A stretch of 64,000 bases of DNA from Zychaea mexicana (GCF_025766255.1 NW_026516691.1:248001-312000); one strand, 5' to 3'; shown: positions 1-10,724, counted from the first letter of the stretch. Numbers and translations are program-made. Notes: generated from the letters alone by a model not told the origin.

Positions 1-344
1 ATTATTTTATAATAATAATAAATAATCTCCTATGATATCAATATTTATTATTATTATTTTTAAAATTCTCCCCTGGTACCTGGTACCTTAATTTATGTCT
101 TCTTGTGGCGGTAATGTAAGTAGAGATAATTAATCTTGAAACTAAATAAATCATTACTAAAAATTAGATGCTATCTAATTACTTACTTACTTTTTAAATA
201 TGATGTTTACAAACTTACTCTATATTTTTAGTGATTGCCCTATTTTCCCTTTGAATACCTGCGATTTAAACTCTTTTACAGAGCTTATTTCAAGTTACAT
301 CAGGATTTTAAACACCTGATGGTTTAATTACTAGTAATATCTGG

Positions 345-3300
345 ATTAATACTCCGGATAATTTACTTTTAGCTTTATTACCTTCAGTGGTATGTATAAA
401 TAAAAACCTGTCAGAAAATATATTTTTATTCAACTTTTAATGATTTAAAAGATTTTTCTCTTATAAATGAAAATTCTAGTGGTTATATTACTATTGAAGT
501 AATTTTATCAAACTTTACTTTATCTCTTAAAGAAAAACAAATAAATTTAGACATTCTTCATGGTTGAAAAAACTAGAAAAAATGAGTAAGTCTAAGGATT
601 TCTTAAATACAAATCCTGGGTTTAGAATATTTTTAAATAACTATAAGTTGTTAGAAGATGACTTAAAAATGTATTTTGAAAATAAAAAATATATTAGAAA
701 CAAAAAATATCTTTTTATGTTTAAAGAAATAGATAAATCCTTGATGCTGTTCTTGATTTTAAGTTTGTTAATTAGGGATCCGTATCAGAACCGTAGAACC
801 GGAACCGAACCAAACCGAAACCGGAACCGAACTGGTTCTGTATATATAGAACCGAAGAACCGAGAGGCAGAAGATTGCAATCAGCGATTTTGGTAATTAG
901 TATTAAGTAGGCTATAATAGAAGTTACGAACAATGTTATTCCGAAAAGACCACGAAGTAGTGTATTTGCAAGCCATACTTTATTAAAAAACTTAACAAAA
1001 CCTGCAAAAGCAGAAGGGAGTAAAAAATAGTAAAGAAGAGAAGAGCAAAAAATAAAAAAACACTTCTTCTGACGGCAGCTTGCTTTCTCCGCCCATGACG
1101 CACATCATTACTTGTTCCTCTACTTTGCTACCCACAATGCATTTTTCTCTATGACGTACTACTTTACTAGATTTATCATGGCTTCTCGATCAGTTTTATC
1201 AAGTTTGTGTATTCCGTTTGAGATTGTGCATTCTGGGGCTCATAATAGAATTATCTTACCCATTCACCCTTTGCCTTTTATGAGACACTATACACTATAC
1301 ACATGTAGAGACACAGCAGCTGTATGTACTGCCGGTTGTGGTTCAATTCCTCCAATGTTACGATAACATATTGTACTAGTAATACTAAGTCGCTCTAAGT
1401 AAGTACTATAAGCTCCACTTTTTTTTGTAAAAACTGTGCTTCAATTTTTTAACCATGCAATGACCCACATCGTATGAGAATGTTTACATTCTGTTTCTCT
1501 TATTCATTTTGAGATCGCTGTTCAATGTACAATAATAAACTATTCTTTTTTACTGCAGTATTCAAGTATACTGTGACATTTGAACACACACATCAGCTTT
1601 CATTTAAAGATACCGAATCTTGCCTTTTTTATATACATGATGGGTTCAGTTCTTCGGTTCGGTTCTTCGGTTCTACGGTTCTCGTCGGTTCTAGTCGGTT
1701 CGGTTCTTGCTTTAGACAGTTCGGTTCGGTTCCCTTTAAGAACCGAACCGAACTGAACCGTGCAGATCCCTATTGTTAATCCCCTTTATTTGAAATATGA
1801 AGATAATAAAGAACAATCAGTTACTAATTTATTTCATAGATTAGGAAAAACTTTATATAAAGAATGTTTATATCAAAAATATATTAAAGAAGTTGATGAT
1901 AAATCTAAGGATATTGTAACTTTTAATTTATATTTGAAAAATTCTACAATGAATGAAGAGAATTTTATTAATATTGGTGGTACTATTATTAGTTATTTGG
2001 ATATGAAAAGTGATCTTTTTAATATCTTAGAACGATATAATATTAAAAGTAAAAAAACTCATAGAGAAATTATTCCTAGTTACTAATTGAAAAACTATAT
2101 TAAATATTTAGGTATGATCGATGGTCATGAATTACCTATAGTATATCTACCTATTGATTGGGAATTAAATGATAACAAAGAATTTAAGACATATGGTGGA
2201 TATATTACTAATAATATTAAGAATTTTAATCCTTTAATTAGAAGTAAAAGATTTACTGAATCAAATATTAAATTTATAAATAAAATGATAATTGATGGTT
2301 AATTATATGTCATCTATTAGTATCAATATTAATCTTAAATTATTAGATTTTCTAATGAATCTGCCACTTAATGATGATTTAATTATTAGAACATTACATA
2401 AGGACACAGATGAAATGAGTGAGATTATTAAAAAGAATAATAAAGAAAAAGAATTTGAAATTATATCTCATAATAGTAAATTCTTATATAATAATTCAAT
2501 TTTAACTAATGCTAAACTTTATAGAGATGTTGAACAATTTTATTTTACTTTCTTTTTAGACTAGAGAGGAAGAGTTTATTGCCAAGGGGGTGAATTAAAT
2601 TTCCAAGGTGGTGAATTAGTAAGATCATTATTATTATTCAAAAAAGGTAATGTATTATCTGAAAATGGATTAAATTCACTAAAGGTTTATGGAGCAAATG
2701 CTTCTGGATTAAATAAATTATCTATTACCAAAAGATTAGAATGGGTTGATCAACATTTTTCAGAAATCTTAGATTTAAATTCAGGATTATAGAGAAAAGC
2801 TGATGAACCTATGTTATTTTTAACTTTTTGTTTCGAGTTACAAGGTTCTAATAAGGATCCATTAAACTTTATTTCTAGATTACCAATTTATTTGGATGCA
2901 ACATGTAATGGTGTATAATATTTAGCTGTAATGATTTCTGATTTTGATCTAGCTAGTAAAGTTAATTTAGTTGAATCTGATATGAAAGATGATCCTAATG
3001 ATCTTTATAGTTTAATGTTAAATCCTATTAATGAAGAAATTAAGAAAATAGAGGAATGTGATTTAGAGTATGCCAGATTAAAGGGTTTAGTATTAAATAG
3101 AAAGATTGTAAGAAGAAGTTTAATAACTATTTCATATAGAGTTAAGATTAGAGGAATTTATGATCAATTAATTCAAGATCATTTTTCTATATATAAAAAA
3201 ATTGATAGGAAAATGTTTTATAAACTTAAAGATGAGAATAAATTAACTTTAATTACAAGTAAAGAATCAATGTTATTAGCTAAAATGATTCATAAATCAT

Positions 3301-3917
3301 TATATATTGTACATCCTAAATTAAATGAAATATCTAACTATTTTAATAATTTGGTTTTATTAATAATTAATATTTAATTGAAACCTTCCTATTGAGTAGA
3401 TTACTCCTTCAGGATTATTAATTAGTCAAAAATATGTGAAGTTCACATCTGTAACATTATCTACTAAAGTTTTAGGTAAAACTAAACAAATTCTTGTAAA
3501 AAGTCCTATTAAAGAAAAAATTAATAAAATTAAATAAGTAAATGCATGTATTCCTAATTTTGTACATTCAATGTATGGAAGTTATGTAGTGTTATTAATT
3601 AAAGAAATTTTATCTAAAGAAAAAAATATAATATTTTAACTGTATATGATTGTTTTGCTACAAATGCTAATGATGTATATATTCTTCAGAACATGGTTAA
3701 AATAAGTTTTATTAGAATTTATGGTAATGATGAATTTATTAATAATCTTCACAAATTTGTCTTAGATTATATTAGTAAAAATTACTTAATTAATCATAAT
3801 AAAACTTTAATGATTGATAATAATAATAGTGTTTATAATATTCCCCATAAACCAGAATTTAAGAAAACATTAAACTTAACAATACAAAAAATGAAATCAA
3901 CTTATTTTATTAATTAA
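345..3917 (+). pseudogene. Decayed phage-type (T7-like) RNA polymerase of a linear mitochondrial-plasmid type element
   Basis: Single-subunit RNA polymerase relic. Pieces in changing frames follow the T7/mitochondrial-plasmid order: the DWRGR-type motif near 2555-2575 (its Trp codon is now TAG), a KGN...GANASGLNK stretch near 2640-2715, FLTFCFEL near 2817-2840, the catalytic LPIYLDATCNGVQYLA region near 2880-2930 (Gln codon now TAA), a finger-helix motif (RRSLITISY) near 3110-3140, TPSGLLISQKYV near 3400-3440, IPNFVHSMYGS near 3550-3585 and a TVYDCFATNAND motif near 3640-3675. The C-terminus ends at 3917. Upstream pieces (about 345-770 and 1781-2080) are less conserved and the start is uncertain. 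A hAT-type element interrupts it at 773-1772. Many stops and frameshifts: not functional. Family assignment rests on motif order, not on a search. Confidence 0.8.
773..1772. mobile_element. Non-autonomous hAT-type element, 1000 bp
   Basis: The ends are inverted copies of TAGGGATC (773-780 and 1765-1772). They are flanked by a perfect 8-bp direct repeat TTGTTAAT at 765-772 and 1773-1780, the duplication length typical of hAT. Both subterminal regions are packed with GAACCG/CGGTTC hexamers (about 788-870 and 1650-1762), which are plausible transposase-binding repeats. The interior has no transposase-like reading frame, so it would depend on a transposase in trans. Its base composition is less AT-rich than the plasmid-derived DNA around it. 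Removing the element plus one duplication rejoins the RNA polymerase relic. Confidence 0.88.
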
Positions 3918-4323
3918 ATATTAAATTAATAAAAAACAAAATTGTTTATTTCCTCATTATCTAGATAATAAATGGAGATGGGGTTTTTTTTATAGTATAT
4001 ATATATATCAAAGAAGGATAGTTTAAAGTGGTAAAAATAATCTTAATAAAACATAAAGATAATCCTATAATTTTAAATTCCCTTTTTATAAAATAAAGGT
4101 AACAAGGAGCCTCCAATCCCACCCCTAGTTTCTAATAATATAAAATCTTTATTTTATTTATCAATTTCATTAAATACTATTAAAAGTAATATATAAATTG
4201 TATTTAATTACAAAAAAGGAAATATTCCGTAAAATATTATATTCCATAAAAACAATAATAAATTTATTATTAACAGTTTTTTATTAAAATTATATTTATT
4301 CATTAATAATTAAAGGTGCAGTA
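3918..4323. other. AT-rich spacer between converging plasmid-type polymerase relics
   Basis: About 400 bp of very AT-rich DNA between the 3' ends of the RNA polymerase (+) and DNA polymerase (-) remnants. A convergent layout with a short middle spacer is known for linear fungal mitochondrial plasmids. I see no reading frame, only A/T runs and a short TA repeat near 4000. Confidence 0.5.
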
Positions 4324-4704
4324 CTAACCCCATTCACCATTCATAAACACTTTTTTTCGTTTGTTAAAATTAGATAATAATCTTATCTCTATATTTCTAA
4401 TTTGAATATCAGCTGTATATAGATTTTTAAACCATTTCGTTTTATATCTAGTAGTAGAATTACCTGCAGCAAGTTTATTAAAAATCTTGAGGTGTTAAAT
4501 CAGACCCAATAGTTCTTGCTTTAATAATTATATCACTATTATATTTATCAACTAAATATATTCTGGACCTATATATAAACCATTAGAATTAGAATATTCT
4601 AATTTTAATTGTCCTAATTCTGTTCCTACATATTCTGAAGGTAAAGCTTTATCTACAATTAAAGAATCTATATCTGTATAATAATATATATACTCTTTTA
4701 AAGG
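4324..4704 (-). pseudogene. C-terminal remnant of a protein-primed family B DNA polymerase (linear plasmid DPO)
   Basis: Read on the minus strand, 4704-4600 gives YYYTDIDSLIVDK, the polymerase motif C (YxDTDS type), followed by PSEYVGTELGQLKLE, the usual continuation in linear mitochondrial-plasmid DNA polymerases. After a frameshift near 4490, a KWFKNLY...NKRKK tail leads to a stop at 4324-4326. Everything upstream of motif C is missing: at about 4705 the DNA changes to unrelated, less AT-rich sequence, so the gene is truncated. It pairs with the facing RNA polymerase remnant as the two core genes of such a plasmid. Confidence 0.75.
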
Positions 4705-4706
4705 CA

Positions 4707-5027
4707 TTAATTCCCATTACCCCCCAGCAGATTGCCAGCTTGTTGTACGCTGATGTTCAATTGGTACTGCTCGTTTGCAAGTCGCACTACACTCTGCATC
4801 GTCCCGTACGGCAAGTTATGCTTATCTTCGATCTTGGTGCGTATTGCTTTTTCTGAACTATTGTAATGGTCTTCTAGGAAGCGATCAAGTTTCTCTAGGA
4901 GTACTTCATTTAGTAGGCCCAGTATGATGGCCAGATCATTGTCATTTGTTTGGCGTCGTGTCCTTGTTCTTGCTATAACCCCATCACCAAGCAGCAATGC
5001 TGCAGCTCGTTGGTTACTGCTGGACAT
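4707..5027 (-). CDS. Hypothetical protein, 106 aa
   Basis: Open frame beginning MSSSNQRAAALLLGDG and ending LLGGNGN; not recognised. The central part looks helical and charged. It lies right at the junction where the plasmid-derived AT-rich DNA ends, and its stop codon falls at that junction. Its start faces that of the + strand frame at 5109 across only 81 bp, suggesting a shared bidirectional promoter or two halves of one inserted fragment. It could equally be a piece of a larger transposon protein. Confidence 0.35.
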   Translation of the reverse strand: MSSSNQRAAALLLGDGVIARTRTRRQTNDNDLAIILGLLNEVLLEKLDRFLEDHYNSSEKAIRTKIEDKHNLPYGTMQSVVRLANEQYQLNISVQQAGNLLGGNGN

Positions 5028-5108
5028 GGACTACAGCAGTAAAGTATGCTTACTACAGTGTGTCAGTCTATGTGCTATTGACCTTCTTACAGACTCTTAA
5101 ATATAGCG

Positions 5109-5420
5109 ATGGAACATGTAGCTCACCACTTTGAACAGCTAGAGGAAAAATTGTTGGTCTTAGACGTCAAAGAGAAGTATAGAAATGAAGAAAAAATAGA
5201 AAAGGTGAGAAAGAGGGATGCAGTGCCAAATGATCACTTTGACAGTATGTATATGTGTATAAGTGACGCGAAAAGGTCGGATGACATTATTGTGACGCGT
5301 CAAGATCGCTACATATTGATTGGTTCCTCAAGCGATTGCGCGATCAGTGACAACTTCTGCTGGTTTATGTCTATGCAAATAGAAGAGTACTACCGTCTTT
5401 TCCTGTTAGATCATATATAG
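5109..5420 (+). CDS. Hypothetical protein, 103 aa
   Basis: Open frame starting MEHVAHHFEQLEEKLLVLD with a Glu/Lys-rich, coiled-coil-like first 45 residues, then a stretch with scattered Cys and Trp. Not recognised. It is divergent from the 4707-5027 frame. Composition resembles ordinary chromosomal DNA rather than the AT-rich plasmid block to its left. Could be a real small gene or the first exon of one. Confidence 0.35.
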   Translation: MEHVAHHFEQLEEKLLVLDVKEKYRNEEKIEKVRKRDAVPNDHFDSMYMCISDAKRSDDIIVTRQDRYILIGSSSDCAISDNFCWFMSMQIEEYYRLFLLDHI

Positions 5421-5719
5421 AAGGCTCTTTAGACAACAGAAAAACACGCAAGTTTGATCATGGAGGAGAATAAGTATTCTGCTATTGGTGGTGCCTTGGA
5501 AATATTTTCACCAATGTAATTAGCAGCTTTATAATATATAGCTGAATCAGTATCTGGCAATAATAAAGCGCGTCGATGTCATTCCATAAAAACGAGTACA
5601 AACTAATCCACGACCGTCTGTGATAAACGTGGGTTGTGGATAGGTAATAAGAGTAAAAGATAGAAATAACAGACAATATAAAATACAGTGAGAGTCAAAT
5701 ATAAAATGATTTTTATTAT
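5421..5719. other. No convincing gene
   Basis: About 300 bp of mixed sequence. The minus strand of 5470-5570 reads open (PDTDSAIYYKAANYIGENIS and on), AT-richer than its surroundings, possibly a relic; the DTDS match to DNA polymerase motif C is not supported by the residues around it. Confidence 0.3.
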
Positions 5720-6061
5720 ATGAATTCACAACCCTTCATATACTGTTGTAGATGTTGTCTCAACTTCCGTTTGGATGAACTGATGAATGGATCGCGGATA
5801 TGCCGGATTTCGGATGTTTCAAAGATGAAGAAGGATGGGAAGGTTGAGTTTGTCAGTTATGATAATAGACGTTGTCTTCCGAGTGTAAAGAGTCATCTTT
5901 GCCTTGATCAGTGTGTTTCTTGTTTGGTGAAGTCTCACTTTTGTCTGTGCTGGAATCAGTATCTGCTCTTTGACAGGTACATTTCGCTCAACTCAGATAA
6001 GCTAGATTTAAAGGAAGTGCTGACTAACTCGAGAATAGGACAATGTGTATACAACGGTTAG
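5720..6061 (+). CDS. Hypothetical Cys-rich protein, 113 aa
   Basis: Open frame starting MNSQPFIYCCRCCLN with ten or so cysteines scattered over its length but no spacing that matches a known zinc finger. Not recognised. It ends about 300 bp before the LINE insertion point, so a longer original gene may have been separated by the retrotransposon. Weak support. Confidence 0.25.
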   Translation: MNSQPFIYCCRCCLNFRLDELMNGSRICRISDVSKMKKDGKVEFVSYDNRRCLPSVKSHLCLDQCVSCLVKSHFCLCWNQYLLFDRYISLNSDKLDLKEVLTNSRIGQCVYNG

Positions 6062-6368
6062 TCCTGAGTTATTCTTGATTGTGATCCATGTTTGAGAGAT
6101 TATTGATATGGTGCTAATTATGTGATATTTGATTCATCTGTGTGTGTGGTGTTCTCTCTACTGCATTCTAATGGTTACGAAGACGGCGGAGTGGGTTGAG
6201 TTGTCCGGATCAATCTGATAGTAGTGTGGTTTACCACATTACCCCCTTCCAGGTTAGATTATAACTGTTTGTCTTGAGAACTAATGGAAGTTTAAAACTT
6301 CATAACGGCGAGCTGTTAAGCGTTTGCTTTGACGTGATGGACGTGTAGATGTTGAGGGACATGTTGTA
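6062..6368. other. No gene seen; left flank of LINE insertion
   Basis: About 300 bp without a supported reading frame, ending at the 15-bp target duplication. Before the insertion this DNA was directly joined to the sequence now at 20394, so it may have belonged to the upstream region of the gene at 20724. Confidence 0.4.
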
Positions 6369-6383
6369 AGCGCAGTCTATACG
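6369..6383. repeat. LINE target-site duplication, left copy
   Basis: AGCGCAGTCTATACG, identical to 20379-20393. It abuts the T8 (minus-strand poly(A)) end of the LINE. Confidence 0.9.
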
Positions 6384-6529
6384 TTTTTTTTGTATTGGCT
6401 CAAATTGAACCGGATTTTATTAAGCAGTCACGCGTAGCAGATGCAAGGGGCGAGCCACGAAGAAATAAAGAACTATAGTAGAGTAAAACATATGAAGGAA
6501 GAGAGAAGAAAAAATCTATAATGATGATA

Positions 6530-7447
6530 CTAGCCGTCAGAAGCTGACCCAAGTAGTTTGGGGATTAGCGACAAAGTTGAACGAGCGACGGCGTCAGGAA
6601 GGAAAGGGGTGTTGTCAAAAATATAAGACCAGTAGGCTCGCCAAATGGCCAGTAATGTGCATTGTATAGTGGCGGAGTATTTACGGGTGGATAGGGTGGG
6701 GAGGAGATGCCAGTCAAGTTTTGTGATGATTTGAATCAGGGCGTGAGCCTCAGGTTCACAAAAGAAAAGAGGCCCCCACATACGGGTCCATACCGACCAG
6801 CGTACAGGGCAGGTGACCAAAAAGTGGTCGAGAGTATCCACCATTGAATGACATAGTTGACAGCAAGAGGTAGGTAAGAAGTCTAGAATGATTTGGTTGA
6901 GCGATGCAGCAGTAGGTAATTTATTGTGTACAGCACGAAACCATGCGTTACGGATAGACGAAAACATAGGTTCGGCCCAGAATTTGTGCCAGTTTGCTAC
7001 AGGAATCGTTGATGTTGGCGATCAGTTGGTGATGGTGCGGCGGACACAGTTGCGACGAAAGTGACGTGAAAAAACTGGTGCAAGTGATAGCAGATGGTCA
7101 TATGAGGCGACAAGCAGTGAGCCATCTGTGGTGCCTGAGACACCTGTGGAGTTGCTATAAGCGAAAGTAGCAGGAACACATAGTCGCACAAAAAAGAAGC
7201 GGAGGTGGATGGTTCCATTGATAATTGCTTGAGTAAACTGAGCTGCAACCCAGGGGAAAGCGCGTGGACCATCAGTAGGGAAACGAGGGCGAAGATATCC
7301 CAAAGAAGAGTTGAAAATGTATACACTCAACACAGGCAAAGATGAGAGAGTCGCTGGTCGAATAACGCTGGAGAGCTCAGGGTTATCTGAAGGTTCACAT
7401 ATAGCTGCCGTCGGTAGTTGTAAAGCGAGTGTTGGCGAAAGATGTAG
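6530..7447 (-). pseudogene. LINE ORF2, C-terminal part (after the nested insertion)
   Basis: Continuation of ORF2. The frame at the TA insertion site (…DHS-V | LHLSPTL…) joins exactly with 15789 and upward. One in-frame TGA occurs at 7022-7024, after which the same frame continues (SPTSTIPVANWHKFW) to the stop at 6530. Near 6870-6830 lies CQLCHSMVDTLDHFLVTC, a C-x2-C-x8-H-x4-C motif found at the C-terminus of Tad/L1-type ORF2 proteins. I see no RNase H domain. Inactive because of the TGA and upstream frameshifts. Confidence 0.85.
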
Positions 7448-7449
7448 TA

Positions 7450-7516
7450 CAGCATTGGAAATTGAATTTGGCCATCCAAAATAAAAACGATCCACAATTT
7501 TGAAAATGGGCCTCAG
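7450..7516 (+). repeat. Left terminal inverted repeat of the TA element
   Basis: Starts CAGCATTGGAAATTGAATTT at the TA target. Downstream to about 7640 are degenerate TTGAGCC / TTTGAGCC words that recur at the right end in inverted orientation, likely sub-terminal transposase sites. Confidence 0.8.
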
Positions 7517-7732
7517 TTTCTAAATTGAAGTTACTTGAACGAAATTGAGCCACCACCCTTGAAGTTGAGCCATGTTAAGTAAATCTAAGCTACCTATCTC
7601 TAAAAATATCATGGTGTAACGAATTTGAGCCAAGAAAAGCTCAACATATATAAAGACATATAGTATAACTGTTACATAAAGAAATGACATCTTTTTTGTT
7701 TTTGAAAATTTCATTTTATATTTACTGCTATC

Positions 7733-8163
7733 ATGGGAGATAATAACACCATTGATGATAGTAATATTACCACTACTGACGAGAGAATTGTATTTTTCCA
7801 AAACTGAAGAAAAAGAAAAAAAAAAGTAAAACAACCCAAAGAATCTACTAGTAGCAATAATGTGATTCGCGTCAACCTCGTGGCCCATACAACACAAAAA
7901 ATGATATCAAAGTTGCAAAATTGATTAATCTATTACAGGAAAATGAAGGCATGTCTATTAGAGTAGCTGCAGGCAAAGCTAATTTAGCTTGTTCAACTGC
8001 CAAATGTCGAGTGCATCAATGGAACGAATCATTTAACAGTGGTGAAGAAAGGGTTTCTGGCTCGTCCAAAAAAAAAAAAAAAAAAAAAACTAGTGCACTA
8101 AATCAAAGGTCAGTGACGAGCATACTGTTTTTATCTTTACAAAAATCCATTAACAGCCAATAA
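7733..8163 (+). pseudogene. N-terminal fragment of a Tc1/mariner-type transposase (helix-turn-helix)
   Basis: The segment translating as KLINLLQENEGMSIRVAAGK followed by ANLACSTAKCRVHQWNE (about 7914-8030) resembles the first helix-turn-helix of mucoralean Tc1/mariner transposases, where an LLQEEGMS.. -AAK.. pattern is usual. An in-frame TGA follows residue 24, more stops lie before the helix-turn-helix, and a run of 18 A residues near 8070-8087 encodes a lysine string, probably a slippage site. The second DNA-binding half and the DDE core are absent. Position just inside the left terminal repeat fits the element's original transposase gene. Confidence 0.6.
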
Positions 8164-8399
8164 TTAGTTACGGTGATGTCACTGATTTACTTTGCCAACA
8201 TTCCAAGGCTCAAATATTACCAGCTGTGCTGTTAACGATCGTATGTACAAGAAATGCCACCTAACCTACAAACATACTGTTTGTTAACGTGTTGCTCGCA
8301 ATGATCCTACAGCTATTATTTTGCAACAGCGTTTTATTTTAAAATAAAAAAACAACTGATTTTTAACTAATTGACAATAATCTTCTTTGTCTTGCTGTA

Positions 8400-8636
8400 G
8401 ATTGAGAATTGGGAATTATTTACTTGTTTGTTGTTGTGGGAAAATGAATCAGGGATAAAAAAAATAAGAATCTTTTAGATGTGTGTTGGGAACTTGGGGT
8501 TATATACTTGTTAACAATGAATATACAGATGGTTATGAATATTATGGGTATTTATATATGTTGAGAATTTGAAATTATTTACTTGTTCTTATGGAAAAAT
8601 GATATATGTGAGTTGGGAATTTGTTGTTATTTACTT
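8400..8636 (+). repeat. Four degenerate repeats inside the TA element
   Basis: A word like TTGGGAATTTGTTATTTACT recurs at about 8400-8428, 8482-8510, 8560-8586 and 8609-8636, spaced about 80, 78 and 50 bp. Non-coding; function unknown. Confidence 0.5.
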
Positions 8637-9201
8637 ATAAAAAAGGTGGGTAATAAGAAAATACATGGGTTGTTATCAATGACTAATTGGGATTTGCTAA
8701 TATTTGTCTTGATCTTTATTAAACAGCATCGGGTTGATCTCATTGTGAAAAATCAATACTTGATCTTTTGTTTCGTTTTTGCTTTTTAGTTAGGGTACCA
8801 TAGGCTTCGGAATTGTCGGAGGATGTATCATCATCATTGGATTCAAGATAGCTTGTGATGGTTGCAGCACTTTGAATAAGTTTACACTACATAATAAAAA
8901 GCTGGGTTCAGTTTTATTGCTCTGTCATTTGTGCCATTTATCATCCAATCTACCTTCAGTTGCCATAATGCTTTGACCATATGGAGAATATCCGTTTTCA
9001 CTGTTACTGGTTCCACTAGCATCTGCAACTCTTTTTCTTGTTGGAATACATAGACACCCCATTGTGGTATCTTTAAAGAATAGATATATAGTTTATGTTC
9101 TAAAAAAGAAGAAAAGCAGTTAATAACTTTTTTATTAGTTACAAATCATCACATCAATGTTAAAACTGTTATAATCATACCATAAAAGTGCAAACCATAT
9201 A

Positions 9202-10724
9202 GCAGATTGTTTACTAAGATACTGATAATATTATTCCTATAAAAAATAAGATTTTTAATTAAAATAAAATTGAATTATTATATAATAAAAAAATAAAATA
9301 TGGATAATGATAATAATTTAAATGATATATTAAATAATGAAATAAATAAATTAATTGCAGAACAATGGACATTTTTAGATGAAAATTGGAATATCTTAAA
9401 TAACAAATATAACCATCGTATAGAAATCAAAGATATAAAATATAATAATATTAAAATAGTAAAGGATGTTTTATGAAATCAATTAAGATATATTCCTGTT
9501 TTTTATTTTTTAAACTGTATTTATAGTACTTCTGAATACCCTGGTCCATATAAGGAAATTGATAAAGGTTTATTAATCTTATATCATATGGTAAGTGGTA
9601 AAGCAGGTAGGGATATGCATGAATTTATGTTATATACTACATATTATTCACTATATAAAAATTTTGGCATTCTAATTATAAAAGATTAATAAAAAAAATT
9701 GATACAGATTTGAATAAAATGTTTTCAAATATAAAAATTAGAATGATATCATCTTTATTAAATAATCCATCATCATTTAAAAATGTGACATTATATATTG
9801 ATGGTCATGATGGCAAAATAAAATATTATGATCCTGATACAAAAACAAAAGATATAAAATCATATAAATTAGATGGTCCTAGATTAAGAACCCAAATAGT
9901 TGTTGATAGTAACCAAATGATTATATATATATCTAAAAGTGATAAATGTGGTAAAGGCAGTGATGGAACAATGTTTCTTGAAATAAAATTATATAATAAG
10001 ATGCATATAGTAGATTATGTAGCAATGGATGGTGGTTATAATTTATATATTAATAAATTTAAAGAAGAAAGTCTAAATAAAGGAAAAGATTTTACTAGAT
10101 AAAAATTTTGTTTATCCTATAAGAAAAGAAAATAATAAGAATTTAACAGCAATAGAATTATAATATAATAAAAGATTTGGTAGTTTTCGTTCTGAAATTG
10201 AAGATCAATTTTCTGTATTAGCATCAAAATTTAATTGATTTAATAATAATACATCAGCAATGCAAATAACAGATATTAAATATTATAATTTACATTTAAA
10301 TTAGCTTGTTTATTAAAGAATATTTGGAAAATGGTAGATAAATATAAAATTCCATCACAACTACACCATAAATTGTGGTATACAGATAATTTTGAGTTTC
10401 CTACAATTGATCGTAAAATAGATATAGTAGTTACAGATAAAATAACTATAGATAAAAATTTTAATGAAATGTTATTATTACAAAAAGAAATTTTAAAATT
10501 AAATTGAAGTTCAAATATAAATGAAAATAATGAAGTAGAAATTAGTAATAATGAAGAGGATACTATAATGGAAGAAGTACAACTAAAACATAAAAAATTA
10601 AAAAAAGTTATAGCAGTTGTTATTTTAGAAGATAAAAATTAAATTATAATATTTATAATAATTTTCTATAGATTATTTAAAATTTATAGATTATGTAATT
10701 TTTATAATGATCATGAACAGTGTC
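9202..10724 (+). mobile_element. AT-rich DDE-type DNA element inserted in the cargo gene
   Basis: 1523 bp of much higher AT content, bordered on both sides by TATA (9198-9201, 10725-10728). Removing it plus one TATA joins the cargo reading VAI-YGLHFY in frame, which places the boundaries; duplication length (2-4 bp) is ambiguous because of the TA run. The ends (GCAGATTGTTTAC and, inverted, GACACTGTTCATG) are only weakly alike. It contains one transposase relic. Confidence 0.7.
9300..10642 (+). pseudogene. DDE_Tnp_4 / Harbinger-like transposase, degraded
   Basis: Reads from ATG at 9300 with interruptions. Recognisable DDE_4-type blocks: TLYIDGHDGKIKYYD (first Asp, about 9788-9832), GKGSDGTMFLEI (about 9953-9988), IVDYVAMDGGYNLYI (third catalytic Asp region, about 10006-10050) and YNKRFGSFRSEIEDQFSVLA (about 10162-10221), the hs..R..iE..f helix typical after the last catalytic residue. 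Three in-frame TGA codons (near 9475, 10237, 10505) sit where Trp would be plausible; one TAA and at least two frameshifts also occur. Inactive. The longest clean stretch is 9710-10102. Confidence 0.75.

Noticed and set aside
5470..5570. DTDS motif on the minus strand taken as DNA polymerase motif C
   Set aside because: Residues around it do not fit a polymerase palm, and a real motif C is present at 4704-4600.
7520..7897. 125-codon minus-strand frame beside the left terminal repeat
   Set aside because: Lies antisense to the transposase relic and inside the degenerate terminal repeats; hydrophobic and A/T driven.
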